DNA from: Gordonia tangerina
Lineage (GTDB): Bacteria; Actinomycetota; Actinomycetes; Mycobacteriales; Mycobacteriaceae
Length of the DNA: 64,000 nucleotides
Assembly: GCF_021556435.1 (NCBI RefSeq)
Contig: NZ_JAKGCU010000003.1
Coordinates: 124,001 to 188,000, forward strand
Direction: 5' to 3'
Below are positions 29,382-38,874 of the stretch, one piece after another. Within the stretch, counting starts at the first letter, position 1. Each line of letters begins with the position of its first letter. Both the position numbers and the translations under genes were made by a program. Below the pieces are notes generated by a model. That model had not been told where the DNA came from, ran no database searches, and saw only the letters and a list, made by a program, of their open reading frames with translations.

Positions 29382-30401
29382 GTGTCCGTCGAAGGTGCCG
29401 GGGAACCGGTCGATCGGTCGAGGTCGGTCGGCGATGTCGGAGAGCGGCGCCTGATCGTCGAGTTGACCCGGTCCTCGAGAGCGTTGGATGCCACCCACCG
29501 CACAGCCGATGTGGTGATCGGTTCCGGGGACGATGCGGCGGTGATCGACACCGCCGGGCCGACCGTCATCAGCACCGACACCGCGGTCGCGGGCCGGCAT
29601 TTCCGCTTCGATTGGTCGGATCCACGCACCGTCGGGGCCCGCGCGGTGATCCAGAGTGCCGCCGACATCGCAGCGATGGGCGGGCGCGTGACCGGCACCG
29701 TTGTGTCCATCGCGTGCCCCGCCGACACCACCGTCGGCACCGTGCTCGACCTTAACGACGGAATCCTCGACGCCACCCACCGACTCGGTGGTCGGGTGCT
29801 GGGCGGTGACCTCGTCGGTGCCGATGAGGTGGTGCTGACCGTGACCACCGTGGGTGCTCTGGACGGTGCGACGCCGATCGTGGTCGGCGGCGCGCGGCCT
29901 GGCGATGTGCTCGCGGTCACCGGCACGGCGGTGGGTGCGAGCGCGGCCGGGCTCGCCTTGTTGCTCGACGCGCACGACCGTGGAAACGATGAACTGCTCG
30001 CCGAGTTCGCCGATCTGGTCGCCGCTCATCGACTTCCGGCGCCCGACCTGGGACAGGGGCCGGCGGCGGCGCATGCTGGTGCGCATGCGATGACCGATAT
30101 CTCCGACGGGCTCGTGGAGGAATTGATCACCATGGCCGCGGCCTCCGGTGTGGCGCTCGCGGTGTCGAGCGATCGCATCCCGGTGGGCAGCGACATGCGT
30201 TCCGCGGCGCGCCGTCTGGGTGTGGATCTGCGCGAGTGGACCGTGGCCGGTGGAGAGGATCACGAACTGTTGGGCGCGTTCGCAGCCGGTACGGTCCCGC
30301 CGGGCTGGACCACGATCGGCGAGGTCCGCGACGGCACCGGTGTGCGGGTGGACGGTCGGGCGGTGCAGGATCTGCGGGGGTGGCAATCGTTCGGGTCCTG
30401 A
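29382..30401 (+). CDS. thiL: Thiamine-monophosphate kinase
   Basis: This 339-residue enzyme phosphorylates thiamine monophosphate to the active pyrophosphate. It has the PurM/ThiL fold: VVIGSGDDAAVID, STDTAVAGRHFRFDW, the Mg-binding QSAADIAAMGG and GGDLVGADEV, and later TDISDGLVEEL and AGGEDHELLG. A roughly 20-residue N-terminal extension is low in hydrophobics. GTG 29382 follows GAGGAG by 5 bases; the adjacent GTG 29379 is too close. The next gene begins 44 bases later with its own promoter. Confidence 0.94.
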   Translation: MSVEGAGEPVDRSRSVGDVGERRLIVELTRSSRALDATHRTADVVIGSGDDAAVIDTAGPTVISTDTAVAGRHFRFDWSDPRTVGARAVIQSAADIAAMGGRVTGTVVSIACPADTTVGTVLDLNDGILDATHRLGGRVLGGDLVGADEVVLTVTTVGALDGATPIVVGGARPGDVLAVTGTAVGASAAGLALLLDAHDRGNDELLAEFADLVAAHRLPAPDLGQGPAAAHAGAHAMTDISDGLVEELITMAAASGVALAVSSDRIPVGSDMRSAARRLGVDLREWTVAGGEDHELLGAFAAGTVPPGWTTIGEVRDGTGVRVDGRAVQDLRGWQSFGS

Positions 30402-30445
30402 GCCCGTGCCAATTGTCTGCGCTCGGCATGCCTTAGATTCGGTGC

Positions 30446-30967
30446 ATGGCTATCTATGCGCTCGGTGATCGTGAACCCACCATCGGTGACGATGTGTACG
30501 TCCACCCCGATGCGGTCGTCATCGGGGATGTGACCCTCGGCGACGGGGTGTCGATCTGGCCGACCGCGGTTCTGCGGGGCGATTCCGGGACCATCACCGT
30601 GGGCCGACGGACCAACATTCAGGACGGCACGATCATCCACTGCACCCCGATCGACGCGACGGTCATCGGCGCCGAATGCGTCGTCGGGCACAACGCGCAC
30701 ATCGAGGGCGCGACGATCGGCGATCACTGCCTCATCGCGTCGGGTTCGGTGGTGCTCAATGGATCGACGGTCGGCAGCGGCGCGATCGTCGGGGCAGGTG
30801 CGGTCGTGCCGTTCAAGTTCACCGTGCCGGACCGCACGATGGCCCTCGGTGTGCCGGCCAAGGTCCGAGAGGGCTTCGAGGTGCCGGAGGGTCACGTGGA
30901 CCTCAACGTCGAGATGTACTTCGAGAACGCCAAGTACTTCCGGGAGTCGCTGCGGAGGATCGGATGA
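30446..30967 (+). CDS. Gamma-carbonic anhydrase-like hexapeptide protein
   Basis: This 173-residue left-handed beta-helix protein is built of hexapeptide repeats ([20 protein letters not shown]). The His residues in IHCTPID and [14 protein letters not shown] match the zinc ligands of gamma-class carbonic anhydrases; catalysis is not assured, since many homologues lack activity. It probably forms a trimer. ATG 30446 stands 6 bases after TAGATT (30434-30439), a clear leaderless pattern. It overlaps ung by four bases (ATGA), so the two are co-translated, with no obvious functional link. Confidence 0.87.
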   Translation: MAIYALGDREPTIGDDVYVHPDAVVIGDVTLGDGVSIWPTAVLRGDSGTITVGRRTNIQDGTIIHCTPIDATVIGAECVVGHNAHIEGATIGDHCLIASGSVVLNGSTVGSGAIVGAGAVVPFKFTVPDRTMALGVPAKVREGFEVPEGHVDLNVEMYFENAKYFRESLRRIG

Positions 30968-31680
30968 CCTCACCCACAACCGAATCCACGGGAGACGGGG
31001 CGAAGCCGCTGTCGGATCTCATCGACCCGGGCTGGGCCGATGCGCTGGCTCCCGTGGAACCGGTCATCACCGCGATGGGACAGTTCCTGCGTGCCGAGAA
31101 CACGGCCGGACGCGGTTATCTGCCCGCCGGCAGGAATGTGTTGCGTGCGTTCACCAATCCGTTCGCCGATGTGCGGGTGCTGATCGTCGGGCAGGACCCC
31201 TATCCGACGCCCGGGCATGCGGTGGGACTGAGTTTTTCGGTGGCGCCAGACGTCTCGCCGATACCGCGGTCGCTGTCCAACATCTACCGCGAGTACTGCG
31301 CGGACCTCGGTTACCCCCAGCCGGCCAACGGGGATCTGACTCCCTGGGCGAAATCCGGTGTGCTGCTGCTGAACAGGGTCCTCACCGTGTCGCCGGGGGA
31401 GCCTGCCTCGCATCGTGGGAAGGGCTGGGAACAGGTCACCGAATGCGCGATCAAGGCACTGGTCGCGCGGGCGGCCGATCCGCTGGTGGCGATTCTCTGG
31501 GGACGCGACGCCGCCGGACTCAAGCAGTGGCTGCCCGATGTCCCGGTGATCGAGTCGGCTCATCCGTCACCACTGTCGGCGAGCAGAGGGTTCTTTGGTT
31601 CCCGCCCGTTCAGCAGAGCCAACGACGCGCTCGAGGATCTGGGAGCCGACCCGATCGACTGGCGGTTGCCCGCCGCCTGA
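30964..31680 (+). CDS. ung: Uracil-DNA glycosylase
   Basis: This 238-residue family 1 UDG removes uracil from DNA. The catalytic water-activating Asp is in [16 protein letters not shown], the Leu-intercalation loop is [18 protein letters not shown], and [11 protein letters not shown] is typical. The ATG overlaps the preceding stop. About 15 N-terminal residues are polar and flexible. The crotonase gene converges with only 4 bases between, so transcripts must overlap. Confidence 0.96.
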   Translation: MTSPTTESTGDGAKPLSDLIDPGWADALAPVEPVITAMGQFLRAENTAGRGYLPAGRNVLRAFTNPFADVRVLIVGQDPYPTPGHAVGLSFSVAPDVSPIPRSLSNIYREYCADLGYPQPANGDLTPWAKSGVLLLNRVLTVSPGEPASHRGKGWEQVTECAIKALVARAADPLVAILWGRDAAGLKQWLPDVPVIESAHPSPLSASRGFFGSRPFSRANDALEDLGADPIDWRLPAA

Positions 31681-31684
31681 GGTT

Positions 31685-32500
31685 TCAGGCGTTGCGGGCG
31701 GCCGCGAAGTCCGGTTTGCGCTTGGCGACGAAGGCGTCGACACCCTCGATGCCCTCCGGTGCCGCGGACAATGCGGAGATCGACTGCGCCTCGGCGGCGA
31801 GCTGATCGCCCAGAGTCGAGGTGGCCGATCGGGTGAGCAGGGCGCGGGCGGCCCCGTCCGACTGCCACGGGCCGGCGGCGATCTTCGCCGCGGTGGCGAG
31901 TGCGGTGGAATCGACCTCGTCGTCGGCGACGATGTCGGACAACAGTCCCCAGCTCAGCGCCTTGTCCGCGTCGATGACCGGGTCGGTGAGGATGATCTGA
32001 CGGGCGCGTGCGGCGCCGACGATGCGGGGTAGCGTCCAGGTCATCCCGCCGTCGGGGGACAGTCCGATACCGCGGTATGCCGGTCGCATCTTGGTGGAGG
32101 TCCCGCCGATCGCGACATCGGCGTGGGTGACGATGCTCATCCCGGCGCCGGCGGCCCAGCCCTTGACCGCGGCGACGACCGGCCGATCGGCTTCGTGGAG
32201 GGCGCTGACGAAGGCGTGGAAATTGTCGGCGATCTCACGCAGGAAGGTGGGGCGGTGGGCGGCCGAGGCGAAGTCGCGGACGTTGCCACCGGCGCAGAAG
32301 TTCGCGCCCGGACCCTTGAGCAGGATCACCCCGACCCGGCGCTCTCCGCGCGCGATTTCGCGGAGTGCGGCGGCGCCCGCGGACAGGGCGTCGTCGTTGA
32401 GCGGATTGCCCGGTGCGTCCGAGGAGATCGCGATGGTCAGGATGCCGTCGCTCTCGGTGACGAGCTCGGCAGTGGGTGCGGTGGCAGGGTCAGCGGTCAT
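31685..32500 (-). CDS. Enoyl-CoA hydratase/isomerase (crotonase) family protein
   Basis: This 271-residue crotonase has oxyanion-hole segments GPGANFCAGGNVRDFA and VKGWAAGAGMSIVTHAD. At the usual catalytic glutamate positions it reads RPAYRGIGLSPDGG, with an Asp where the second Glu of hydratases stands and no Glu at the first. That is like PaaG-type isomerases rather than classical hydratases, so double-bond or ring isomerisation is more likely than hydration. ATG 32500 is 9 bases after TAGAGT. The substrate is unknown. Confidence 0.82.
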   Translation of the reverse strand: MTADPATAPTAELVTESDGILTIAISSDAPGNPLNDDALSAGAAALREIARGERRVGVILLKGPGANFCAGGNVRDFASAAHRPTFLREIADNFHAFVSALHEADRPVVAAVKGWAAGAGMSIVTHADVAIGGTSTKMRPAYRGIGLSPDGGMTWTLPRIVGAARARQIILTDPVIDADKALSWGLLSDIVADDEVDSTALATAAKIAAGPWQSDGAARALLTRSATSTLGDQLAAEAQSISALSAAPEGIEGVDAFVAKRKPDFAAARNA

Positions 32501-32531
32501 GGTCTGCAGACTCTAGTGCCAACGCACAAAG

Positions 32532-32576
32532 ACCCGACTCCCAGGGCCGAGCTAGTGTTCGCTCGGGGAGTCGGGT
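32532..32576 (-). terminator. Terminator of rpmB
   Basis: ACCCGACTCCC (32532-32542) pairs with GGGAGTCGGGT (32566-32576), with an inner CGAGC/GCTCG helix and a five-base bulge on one side. On the minus strand it is followed by CTTTGTG. It lies 49 bases after the rpmB stop and before the crotonase promoter. Confidence 0.72.
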
Positions 32577-32624
32577 GCAATGTGGATGTCGGTTCGACGC
32601 CGACGGCCGAGGCCGTCGGGAGCG

Positions 32625-32816
32625 TCAGACGCGAGCGGTCTTGCCGGCCTTCAGGCAGGAGGTGCACACGTTCTTGCGCTTGCGGTTCCCCGGCGCGACC
32701 TCGACGCGCACCGACTGAATGTTCGGGTTCCACCGGCGGTTCGTGCGGCGGTGCGAGTGTGACACCGACTTGCCGAAGCCCGGTCCCTTGCCGCAGATGT
32801 CGCAGACGGCAGCCAT
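32625..32816 (-). CDS. rpmB: 50S ribosomal protein L28
   Basis: This 63-residue L28 is of the zinc-containing (C+) type: Cys5-x2-Cys8 (CDICGK) and Cys51-x2-Cys54 (CTSC). The core [20 protein letters not shown] is typical. GGGAG precedes the ATG by 6 bases. In actinobacteria the C+ copy is the zinc-replete form, usually with a zinc-free paralogue elsewhere under Zur control; no such copy is in this window. It is divergent from the FakA-like gene, the same neighbours as in Bacillus. Confidence 0.97.
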   Translation of the reverse strand: MAAVCDICGKGPGFGKSVSHSHRRTNRRWNPNIQSVRVEVAPGNRKRKNVCTSCLKAGKTARV

Positions 32817-33056
32817 CGTCGAACTCCCTTGTGTTGATGAAAGTGGTCGTGTTCTGCCCGCAGTTCCACGATCGGCGACGGGCGTCGACGGGCACAGTTG
32901 CAAGGCAACCCTGCAAGAGTAGCCGGAAGGACCCGACCCGGCCAAATCGCGGCGCCAGGAGCGGGCAGATGGTGGCACCGTGGCCGTCGGGGCGTCCGAG
33001 TAACCTCGAACACATCCGGCCAACGGCCATCGTCACTGCCAACGGTAAGGGGTTTC

Positions 33057-34724
33057 ATGGAGTCGGTGTTCGACGGTGGTCGCATCAGGATGATGAATCC
33101 GCAGCTGTTGCGGGATTGGGCGCACACCGCGGTCGACGGGCTCGAGACGCTGCGGGGCGAGATCAACGACCTGAACGTCTTCCCGATCCCGGACTCCGAC
33201 ACGGGCAGCAACATGCTCTTCACGATGCAGGCCGCTGCCGACGGCCTGGCAACGCTGTCCGAGGATGCGAGCACCCCGCAGGTGGCCCGGGCGATGGCCG
33301 ACGCGGCGATCGCACAGGCCCGCGGAAACTCCGGCATCATCCTCTCGCAGGTGCTCATCGGTCTGGCCGATGCCGCCGAGCTGATGCCCGACCAGACCCA
33401 GGTGACTTTCAACCAGCTGTGGGCCGCGGGGTTGCGGCTCGGGTCGCTGGCGGCGATGCGGGCGGTCAGCGAACCCCGGGAGGGCACCGTCCTCACGCTG
33501 ATCCGGACCGCAGCGGAGACCGCCGCGGCGCACGTCTCCGAGTCGGCGGGCGACCTGGCCCGGGCGGTGGCCGATGACTGCGCCGATGCGCTCGAGCGCA
33601 CGCCGGAGCAAATGCCCGAGCTCGCCGAGGCCGGTGTCGTCGACGCAGGTGGGCGGGGATTCCTCGCACTGGCCGATGCCATGGTCGCGGTGTTGACCGG
33701 TGTCGCGCAGCGCCGGCGCCGTTACCGGGGGATCCTGATTGGTGGTGGTGTCCCGGGGCATCAGGGCAACGACGCCTGTACCGGCGGCAGCGACATGGAC
33801 TTCGAGGTGATGTACTTCCTCGACGGTGCCGCCGGCGATCAGGTCGGGTCGTTGCGTCAGGTCCTCAACGAGATCGGCGATTCCGTGGTGATCGTCGGGG
33901 ACAGTTCGACCGGGGGCGAACGATTCTCGGTCCACGTGCACACCAGCGACCCGGGACGGGCGGTCGAGGAGGGTGCGGCCCGCGGACCCGTCGCCGAGGT
34001 CCGGATCAGTTGCTTTGCGCTCGACGCGATTCGTGCCCAGACCGACACAGCCGAACCGCCGCCCCGGCACAAGCGAGCGGTGGTCGCGGTGGTGACCGGC
34101 GAAGGTGCCGACGAATTGTTCACCGAGGCCGGGGCCGCGGTACTACGCGCAGACGCCGGACTCGCGCCGGAGGCTCTGACCGAGGCGATTCGCGGAACCG
34201 ACAGCGCACACGTGGTGGTGATGGCCAACGGCAAACTGAGCTCGCAGGACCTGGTCACGGTCACGGCGGCCACGCGGTCCGCGCAGCGTTCGGTGGTGTT
34301 TCTGCCGACCTCGTCGATGGTGCAGTGCCTGTCGGCGCTGGCCGTACACGATCCCACCGAGGCGCCCGATCCCGACACCTATGCGATGGCAGAAGCTGCC
34401 GCAGGTACCCGCTGGGGTTCGCTGGTGCGGGCCGACAGCCGGATCATGACGCTCGCCGGTACGTGTGAGGTCGGGGATGTCCTGGGCATGATCGGGTCCG
34501 ATGTGCTGGTGATCGCGCCCGACCAGACCGGGGCGGCGACCGCGCTGGTCGACCTGATGCTCGCCACCGGTGGTGAAATGGTCACTGTGATGGCGGGTTC
34601 CGGGGTGGACGACGCCGCGCTGGATGCGCTCGCCGAGCAGATGCGCCGCAGCTACGCGGGTGTGGAACTCGCCATCTACCGGACCGGCCAACCCGATCAG
34701 CTGCTGCAGGTGGGGGTCGAGTGA
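33057..34724 (+). CDS. DAK2-domain protein, FakA-like fatty-acid kinase subunit
   Basis: This 555-residue protein has an N-terminal DAK2/DhaL domain (residues about 10-205) with the nucleotide/Mg loop NVFPIPDSDTGSNM and GNSGIILSQVLIG. A middle linker domain and a C-terminal FakA domain (VAVVTGEGADELFTEAGA, MANGKLSSQDLVTV) follow. FakA phosphorylates fatty acids bound to a DegV-type FakB protein; a DegV gene lies 14 kb away. The usual PDGDTGTNM reads PDSDTGSNM here, with both Asp residues kept. AAGGGG precedes ATG 33057 by 6 bases. It overlaps recG by four bases, as in many bacteria. Confidence 0.87.
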   Translation: MESVFDGGRIRMMNPQLLRDWAHTAVDGLETLRGEINDLNVFPIPDSDTGSNMLFTMQAAADGLATLSEDASTPQVARAMADAAIAQARGNSGIILSQVLIGLADAAELMPDQTQVTFNQLWAAGLRLGSLAAMRAVSEPREGTVLTLIRTAAETAAAHVSESAGDLARAVADDCADALERTPEQMPELAEAGVVDAGGRGFLALADAMVAVLTGVAQRRRRYRGILIGGGVPGHQGNDACTGGSDMDFEVMYFLDGAAGDQVGSLRQVLNEIGDSVVIVGDSSTGGERFSVHVHTSDPGRAVEEGAARGPVAEVRISCFALDAIRAQTDTAEPPPRHKRAVVAVVTGEGADELFTEAGAAVLRADAGLAPEALTEAIRGTDSAHVVVMANGKLSSQDLVTVTAATRSAQRSVVFLPTSSMVQCLSALAVHDPTEAPDPDTYAMAEAAAGTRWGSLVRADSRIMTLAGTCEVGDVLGMIGSDVLVIAPDQTGAATALVDLMLATGGEMVTVMAGSGVDDAALDALAEQMRRSYAGVELAIYRTGQPDQLLQVGVE

Positions 34725-36982
34725 TGGTGGCGATGGCCGACGGTCTCGAGACGGTGGTGAGCCCCAAGGTCGCCTCGCAGATCTCGACACTGGGCATCGT
34801 CACGGTGGGGGAGCTGCTCCGCTACGCTCCGCGCAGATACGTGCGACAGGGTCAGCTCTCCAACCAGGAGATGCCCGTGGAAGACGATTGGCTGACGATC
34901 GTCGGCCGCGTCACCGGCGCCAGCATGATCCCCATGAAGAAGCGGTCCGGGAAGTTCTTGAAGGTGACCGTGACCGACGACGATTACACCTACGTCGCGA
35001 ACTTCTTCAACGCCCGCTTCATCCAACACCGGATCAAGCCGGGGGCCAGGGTGCTGATGGCGGGCAAGGTGAAGATCTTCCGAGGCCAGATACAGCTGTC
35101 CCACCCGGAGTGGGCAGTGTTGCCCGATGGCGAGGCCGGCGTCGACGGCGTGGTCGGTTCGGCGATGCTGGCGCAGATGCTCGGCGCGGAGGCGGAGTCG
35201 CTCGACGAGTCGGGCAACACCGCTGCCGAAGCACTGGTGGATCGGTCCATCATCCCGATCTACCCGGCCACCAAGGACATCCAGACCTGGACCATCGGGG
35301 CGGCAATTGCGCGCACACTGGCCGCGGTCGAGCGCAGCGGCGCGCAGGCCGACGCCCTCACCGACCAGCAGCAGAGATCGCGCGGGCTGATCAGCACGGC
35401 CGAGGCGCTACACAAAGTGCATCTGCCCGAGACCGAGGACGACATCGAGGCGGCGCGGGCGCGATTGAAATTCGACGAGGCGCTGGCCATCCAGACTGTG
35501 CTCGCCCAACGGCGGATCGCCGGCCGCACCGAGAACGGACCGCCGTGCCCGCACGTCGCCGGCGGACTCGAGGACCGACTGCGCGAGCGTCTACCGTTCA
35601 CCCTGACCGACGGCCAGCAGACCGTGGTGGCCGAGATCGCCGAGGACCTGGCGCGCGACACCCCGATGAGTCGTTTGCTGCAGGGCGAGGTCGGCTCGGG
35701 CAAGACGCTGATCTCCCTGCTGGCCATGCTCCGGGTGGTGGACAACGGACATCAGTGTGCGATCCTTGCTCCGACGGAAGTACTTGCCGCGCAGCACTAT
35801 CGGACGATGACGTCGATGCTGGGCAACCTCGCGGAGGCCGGCGAGTTGACCGCGGCCGAAGGTGCGACCAAGATCGCGCTGCTCACCGGATCGATGAAGA
35901 CCGCCGGCAAACGGCAGACGTTGCTCGACGTGGTGACCGGCGAGGCCGGCATTGTGGTGGGCACCCACGCGCTGCTCGAGGAGAACGTCGCATTCTTCGA
36001 TCTGGGCATGGTGGTGGTCGACGAGCAGCACAGATTCGGTGTCGAACAGCGGGACACGTTGCGCGGCAGAGGTAAAGACCGGCTGATGCCGCACTTCCTG
36101 GTGATGACCGCGACACCCATCCCGCGAACCGTCGCGATGACAGTTTTCGGCGACCTGGACACCTCGGTGCTCACCGAACTACCCAAAGGCCGCCAGCCCA
36201 TCAAGACGTCAGTGGTCCCGATGCGTAACTCGGCCTGGGTGGACCGCGCGTGGACGCGCGCGGCCGAAGAGATCGCCCAGGGCCGCCAGGTGTACGTGGT
36301 GTGTTCGCGAATCGGCGACGATCCCGACGGTAAGAAGAAACCGAAGGGACGCAACGAGGAATCGGAACCGCAGAGCACCTCGGTTCTCGACCAGTACACC
36401 GAGTTGTTGGGTGGGCCGCTCGGTGGCCACCGGATCGAGATGTTGCACGGACGCCTGCCCGCCGAGGAGAAGAACGCGATCATGGACGCGTTCGGTCGTG
36501 GTGAGATCGATGTGGTGGTCTCGACCACTGTCATCGAGGTCGGCGTGGACGTGCCCAACGCGACGATGATGGTGGTTGTCGATGCGGAACGATTCGGGGT
36601 CAGTCAGCTGCATCAGTTGCGTGGCCGCGTAGGCCGTGGCAGGCACCCCGGCCTGTGTCTGCTGATGACCTCGGCCAAGGACATCTCGCAGTCGATGCAG
36701 CGACTGCGGGCCGTGGAGGCTTCCACCGACGGGTTCGAACTGGCCCGCGTGGATCTCGAGCAGCGCAGGGAGGGTGACGTTCTCGGGTCGCTGCAGTCCG
36801 GTGGTGTCTCCTCGCTGCACTTCCTGTCGCTGCTGGCGGACGGCGATGTGATCGCCGACGCCCGCGAACTCGCCGACGACGTGGTGGGGGCCGACCTGCC
36901 CCTGGCCGATCACAGGCCGCTCGCCGACCTCGTCGACGCCGTGCTGGTCCCCAACAAGGTCAAATACCTCGACAAATCCTGA
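34721..36982 (+). CDS. recG: ATP-dependent DNA helicase RecG
   Basis: This helicase of about 753 residues remodels stalled replication forks and Holliday junctions. It has an N-terminal wedge (OB) domain (WLTIVGRVTGASMIPMKKRS), then helicase motifs I GEVGSGKT, Ia APTEVLAAQH, II DEQHRFGVEQR, III TATPIPRT, V/VI STTVIEVGVDVPNA and QLRGRVGRGRHPG. About 15 polar residues (DPDGKKKPKGRNEESE) are inserted between motifs III and V, likely a surface loop. Translation may begin at GTG 34721 or ATG 34724, overlapping the fakA-like stop. Confidence 0.96.
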   Translation: MMVAMADGLETVVSPKVASQISTLGIVTVGELLRYAPRRYVRQGQLSNQEMPVEDDWLTIVGRVTGASMIPMKKRSGKFLKVTVTDDDYTYVANFFNARFIQHRIKPGARVLMAGKVKIFRGQIQLSHPEWAVLPDGEAGVDGVVGSAMLAQMLGAEAESLDESGNTAAEALVDRSIIPIYPATKDIQTWTIGAAIARTLAAVERSGAQADALTDQQQRSRGLISTAEALHKVHLPETEDDIEAARARLKFDEALAIQTVLAQRRIAGRTENGPPCPHVAGGLEDRLRERLPFTLTDGQQTVVAEIAEDLARDTPMSRLLQGEVGSGKTLISLLAMLRVVDNGHQCAILAPTEVLAAQHYRTMTSMLGNLAEAGELTAAEGATKIALLTGSMKTAGKRQTLLDVVTGEAGIVVGTHALLEENVAFFDLGMVVVDEQHRFGVEQRDTLRGRGKDRLMPHFLVMTATPIPRTVAMTVFGDLDTSVLTELPKGRQPIKTSVVPMRNSAWVDRAWTRAAEEIAQGRQVYVVCSRIGDDPDGKKKPKGRNEESEPQSTSVLDQYTELLGGPLGGHRIEMLHGRLPAEEKNAIMDAFGRGEIDVVVSTTVIEVGVDVPNATMMVVVDAERFGVSQLHQLRGRVGRGRHPGLCLLMTSAKDISQSMQRLRAVEASTDGFELARVDLEQRREGDVLGSLQSGGVSSLHFLSLLADGDVIADARELADDVVGADLPLADHRPLADLVDAVLVPNKVKYLDKS

Positions 36983-37023
36983 CCAGAGCGGAACCGAACA
37001 CGCGGCTGCCGCGTCCAACTGTC

Positions 37024-37737
37024 ATGGTGTCGGGCGCCGCGTGGCCACTGCGGTGGTGGCTGATCCTCGTCGGCAGCGTGCTGACCGCGGTGATCGTGGC
37101 CGGAGGTCTGACTCTGTCCGGGCGCGGAGCGTCCACCGACTCGGCGGCGGGCAGCGCAGCGGGTGCGGCGTCGCTGCGACTCGCGGGCCTGTCGGTGACC
37201 GACCGCCGCGCCGAGCGCTCGGACTACCAGCGTGCGGCATTCGGGGCCGCCTGGACCGACGCTGTGACGGTGACGGGTGGCGGAAACGGGTGCGATACCC
37301 GAAATGACGTTCTGGCGCGCGACTTGGTCGATGTGCGTCGAGCCGTCGTCGACAGTTGCCCTGACGCCGTCGTCGCCGGCGAGTTCCGTAGCCCGTACAC
37401 CGGTGAGTTCATCGCCTTCCGCCGCGACCGACGTCCCGGCGCCGTGCAGATCGATCACATCGTTCCGCTGGCATACGCCTGGGACATGGGTGCGTGGGCG
37501 TGGCCGCAAACGGCGCGGATGAATCTGGCGAACGACCCCGCGAACCTGGTCGCCGCCGACGCGGCCTCGAACCTCACGAAATCCGATCAGGCCCCGGCCG
37601 AGTGGATGCCGCCCAATCGGCGGTTCCACTGCCAGTACGTGACTCAGTTCGTCATGGTGATGGCCGCCTACCAGCTCCCTGTCGATCGTCGGTCGCGTGA
37701 TGTGATGGCGCAGGTTCTACGGTCCTGCGGTGCCTGA
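37024..37737 (+). CDS. Exported HNH/DUF1524-type nuclease-like protein
   Basis: This 237-residue protein has an N-terminal membrane anchor or signal (WWLILVGSVLTAVIVAGGLTL) and an extracellular GmrSD/HNH-type domain: VQIDHIVPLAYAWDMGA, then NLANDPANLVAADAASNLTKSDQ and W-PPN. The DHIVPL and two Asn form the His-metal finger of HNH endonucleases. The counterpart is Rv2972c, next to recG. Two or more cysteines (GCDTRND, DSCPDA, FHCQY, SCGA) suggest disulfides, as expected outside the cell. A role in processing extracellular DNA is a guess. It is 41 bases after recG. Confidence 0.84.
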   Translation: MVSGAAWPLRWWLILVGSVLTAVIVAGGLTLSGRGASTDSAAGSAAGAASLRLAGLSVTDRRAERSDYQRAAFGAAWTDAVTVTGGGNGCDTRNDVLARDLVDVRRAVVDSCPDAVVAGEFRSPYTGEFIAFRRDRRPGAVQIDHIVPLAYAWDMGAWAWPQTARMNLANDPANLVAADAASNLTKSDQAPAEWMPPNRRFHCQYVTQFVMVMAAYQLPVDRRSRDVMAQVLRSCGA

Positions 37738-38862
37738 CACGGGGGAGGACGGACTGGGCGGGGAGACGAACCGCCCGCACACGAGGGTCACGACAGCGAT
37801 GGCTGCTGCCATTGCGAGGAACGCATCGGCGTAGCCGAGTCGGCCGACGAACCAACCGAATCCGACGGCACCGAGACCGAGTCCGCCGTCATAGGCGATA
37901 TTCCAGATGATGCTGGCGGTCCCGCTGCGATCTGGGCCGAGACGTTGCACTGTCACGACGAACGAATCATTCTGGCAGGAACCGAAACCGGCGCCCAACA
38001 ACGCGGCACCGAGGATCAACGACCAGCCCGGTCCGTCCAATGATGTTCCGATGATGGTGCAGCCCAGCGCGGCGATGAGCACCGAGAGCACCAGCAGTCG
38101 CCCCGCACCGCGCCGATCACCGTGGAATCCGGCACCCAGCCGCCCGGCCACCAAGGTGACGGAGCCGGCGAGGAGTGCGGCGGCGACAGTTGCAGCGCTC
38201 GGTCCGGACAGCGGCAGGAATGTGGTGGTGGCGCCGAAGGCGCCCGCGACCATCACGAACACCACGATCGGGACCGTGATCGGCCGCACGTCCGATATCG
38301 ACGGCAGTCGGAAACGCCCGTACAGTCCGCTCGGAAGCAGGCAGGCGATGACCGCGCCTGCCAGGGCCGCTGCTCCGGCGATGTAGAACACGAGGTGATA
38401 GCCGAGGACGTCGACGGCCCACACGCCGCCGGCCAACGCGCCGATGTTCGGCAGCGCCGCAGCGGCACCGTAATAGCCCGAATACGAGGCGAGTTTCCGG
38501 GGACCGGCGAGGTCGGCCACGATCACCGCCCCGGAGATGACGATGAAGGCGAAGCCGATACCGCGGATGACGGTGATCAGCACGATCGGTACGGCGTCGG
38601 TCGCCAGCGGATACAGCGGCGTCGGGCCACCGAGCAGGACGGCGCCGAGCACCATCATGGTGCGCAGTGGTACGCGTCGGAACAACCACGGCATCGACAG
38701 CTGTGTCGCCACGGTGGCCGCCATCATCGCCCCGGTGGTGGCACCGACCACCACACTTCCGGCGCCACCATTCGACGCCCACATCGGTACCACGGGAAGT
38801 AACGCGGCGTAGTTGACGAAGGCCAGAAAGGTGGCGCCCATCAAGGCCACGAGATTGCTCAT
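37717..38862 (-). CDS. MFS transporter
   Basis: This 381-residue major facilitator protein has about 12 hydrophobic spans (NLVALMGATFLAFVNYAALL at the start). It has the size and look of drug or metabolite efflux pumps; the substrate is unknown. It lies 12 bases downstream of the DUF222/HNH gene on the same strand. Its 3' end overlaps the recG-linked HNH gene by 21 bases on opposite strands. It has no counterpart here in M. tuberculosis, where aldo-keto reductase and pyruvate carboxylase genes follow, so gene order diverges at this point. Confidence 0.83.
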   Translation of the reverse strand: MSNLVALMGATFLAFVNYAALLPVVPMWASNGGAGSVVVGATTGAMMAATVATQLSMPWLFRRVPLRTMMVLGAVLLGGPTPLYPLATDAVPIVLITVIRGIGFAFIVISGAVIVADLAGPRKLASYSGYYGAAAALPNIGALAGGVWAVDVLGYHLVFYIAGAAALAGAVIACLLPSGLYGRFRLPSISDVRPITVPIVVFVMVAGAFGATTTFLPLSGPSAATVAAALLAGSVTLVAGRLGAGFHGDRRGAGRLLVLSVLIAALGCTIIGTSLDGPGWSLILGAALLGAGFGSCQNDSFVVTVQRLGPDRSGTASIIWNIAYDGGLGLGAVGFGWFVGRLGYADAFLAMAAAIAVVTLVCGRFVSPPSPSSPVSGTAGP

Positions 38863-38874
38863 GGCACCAGGGTT

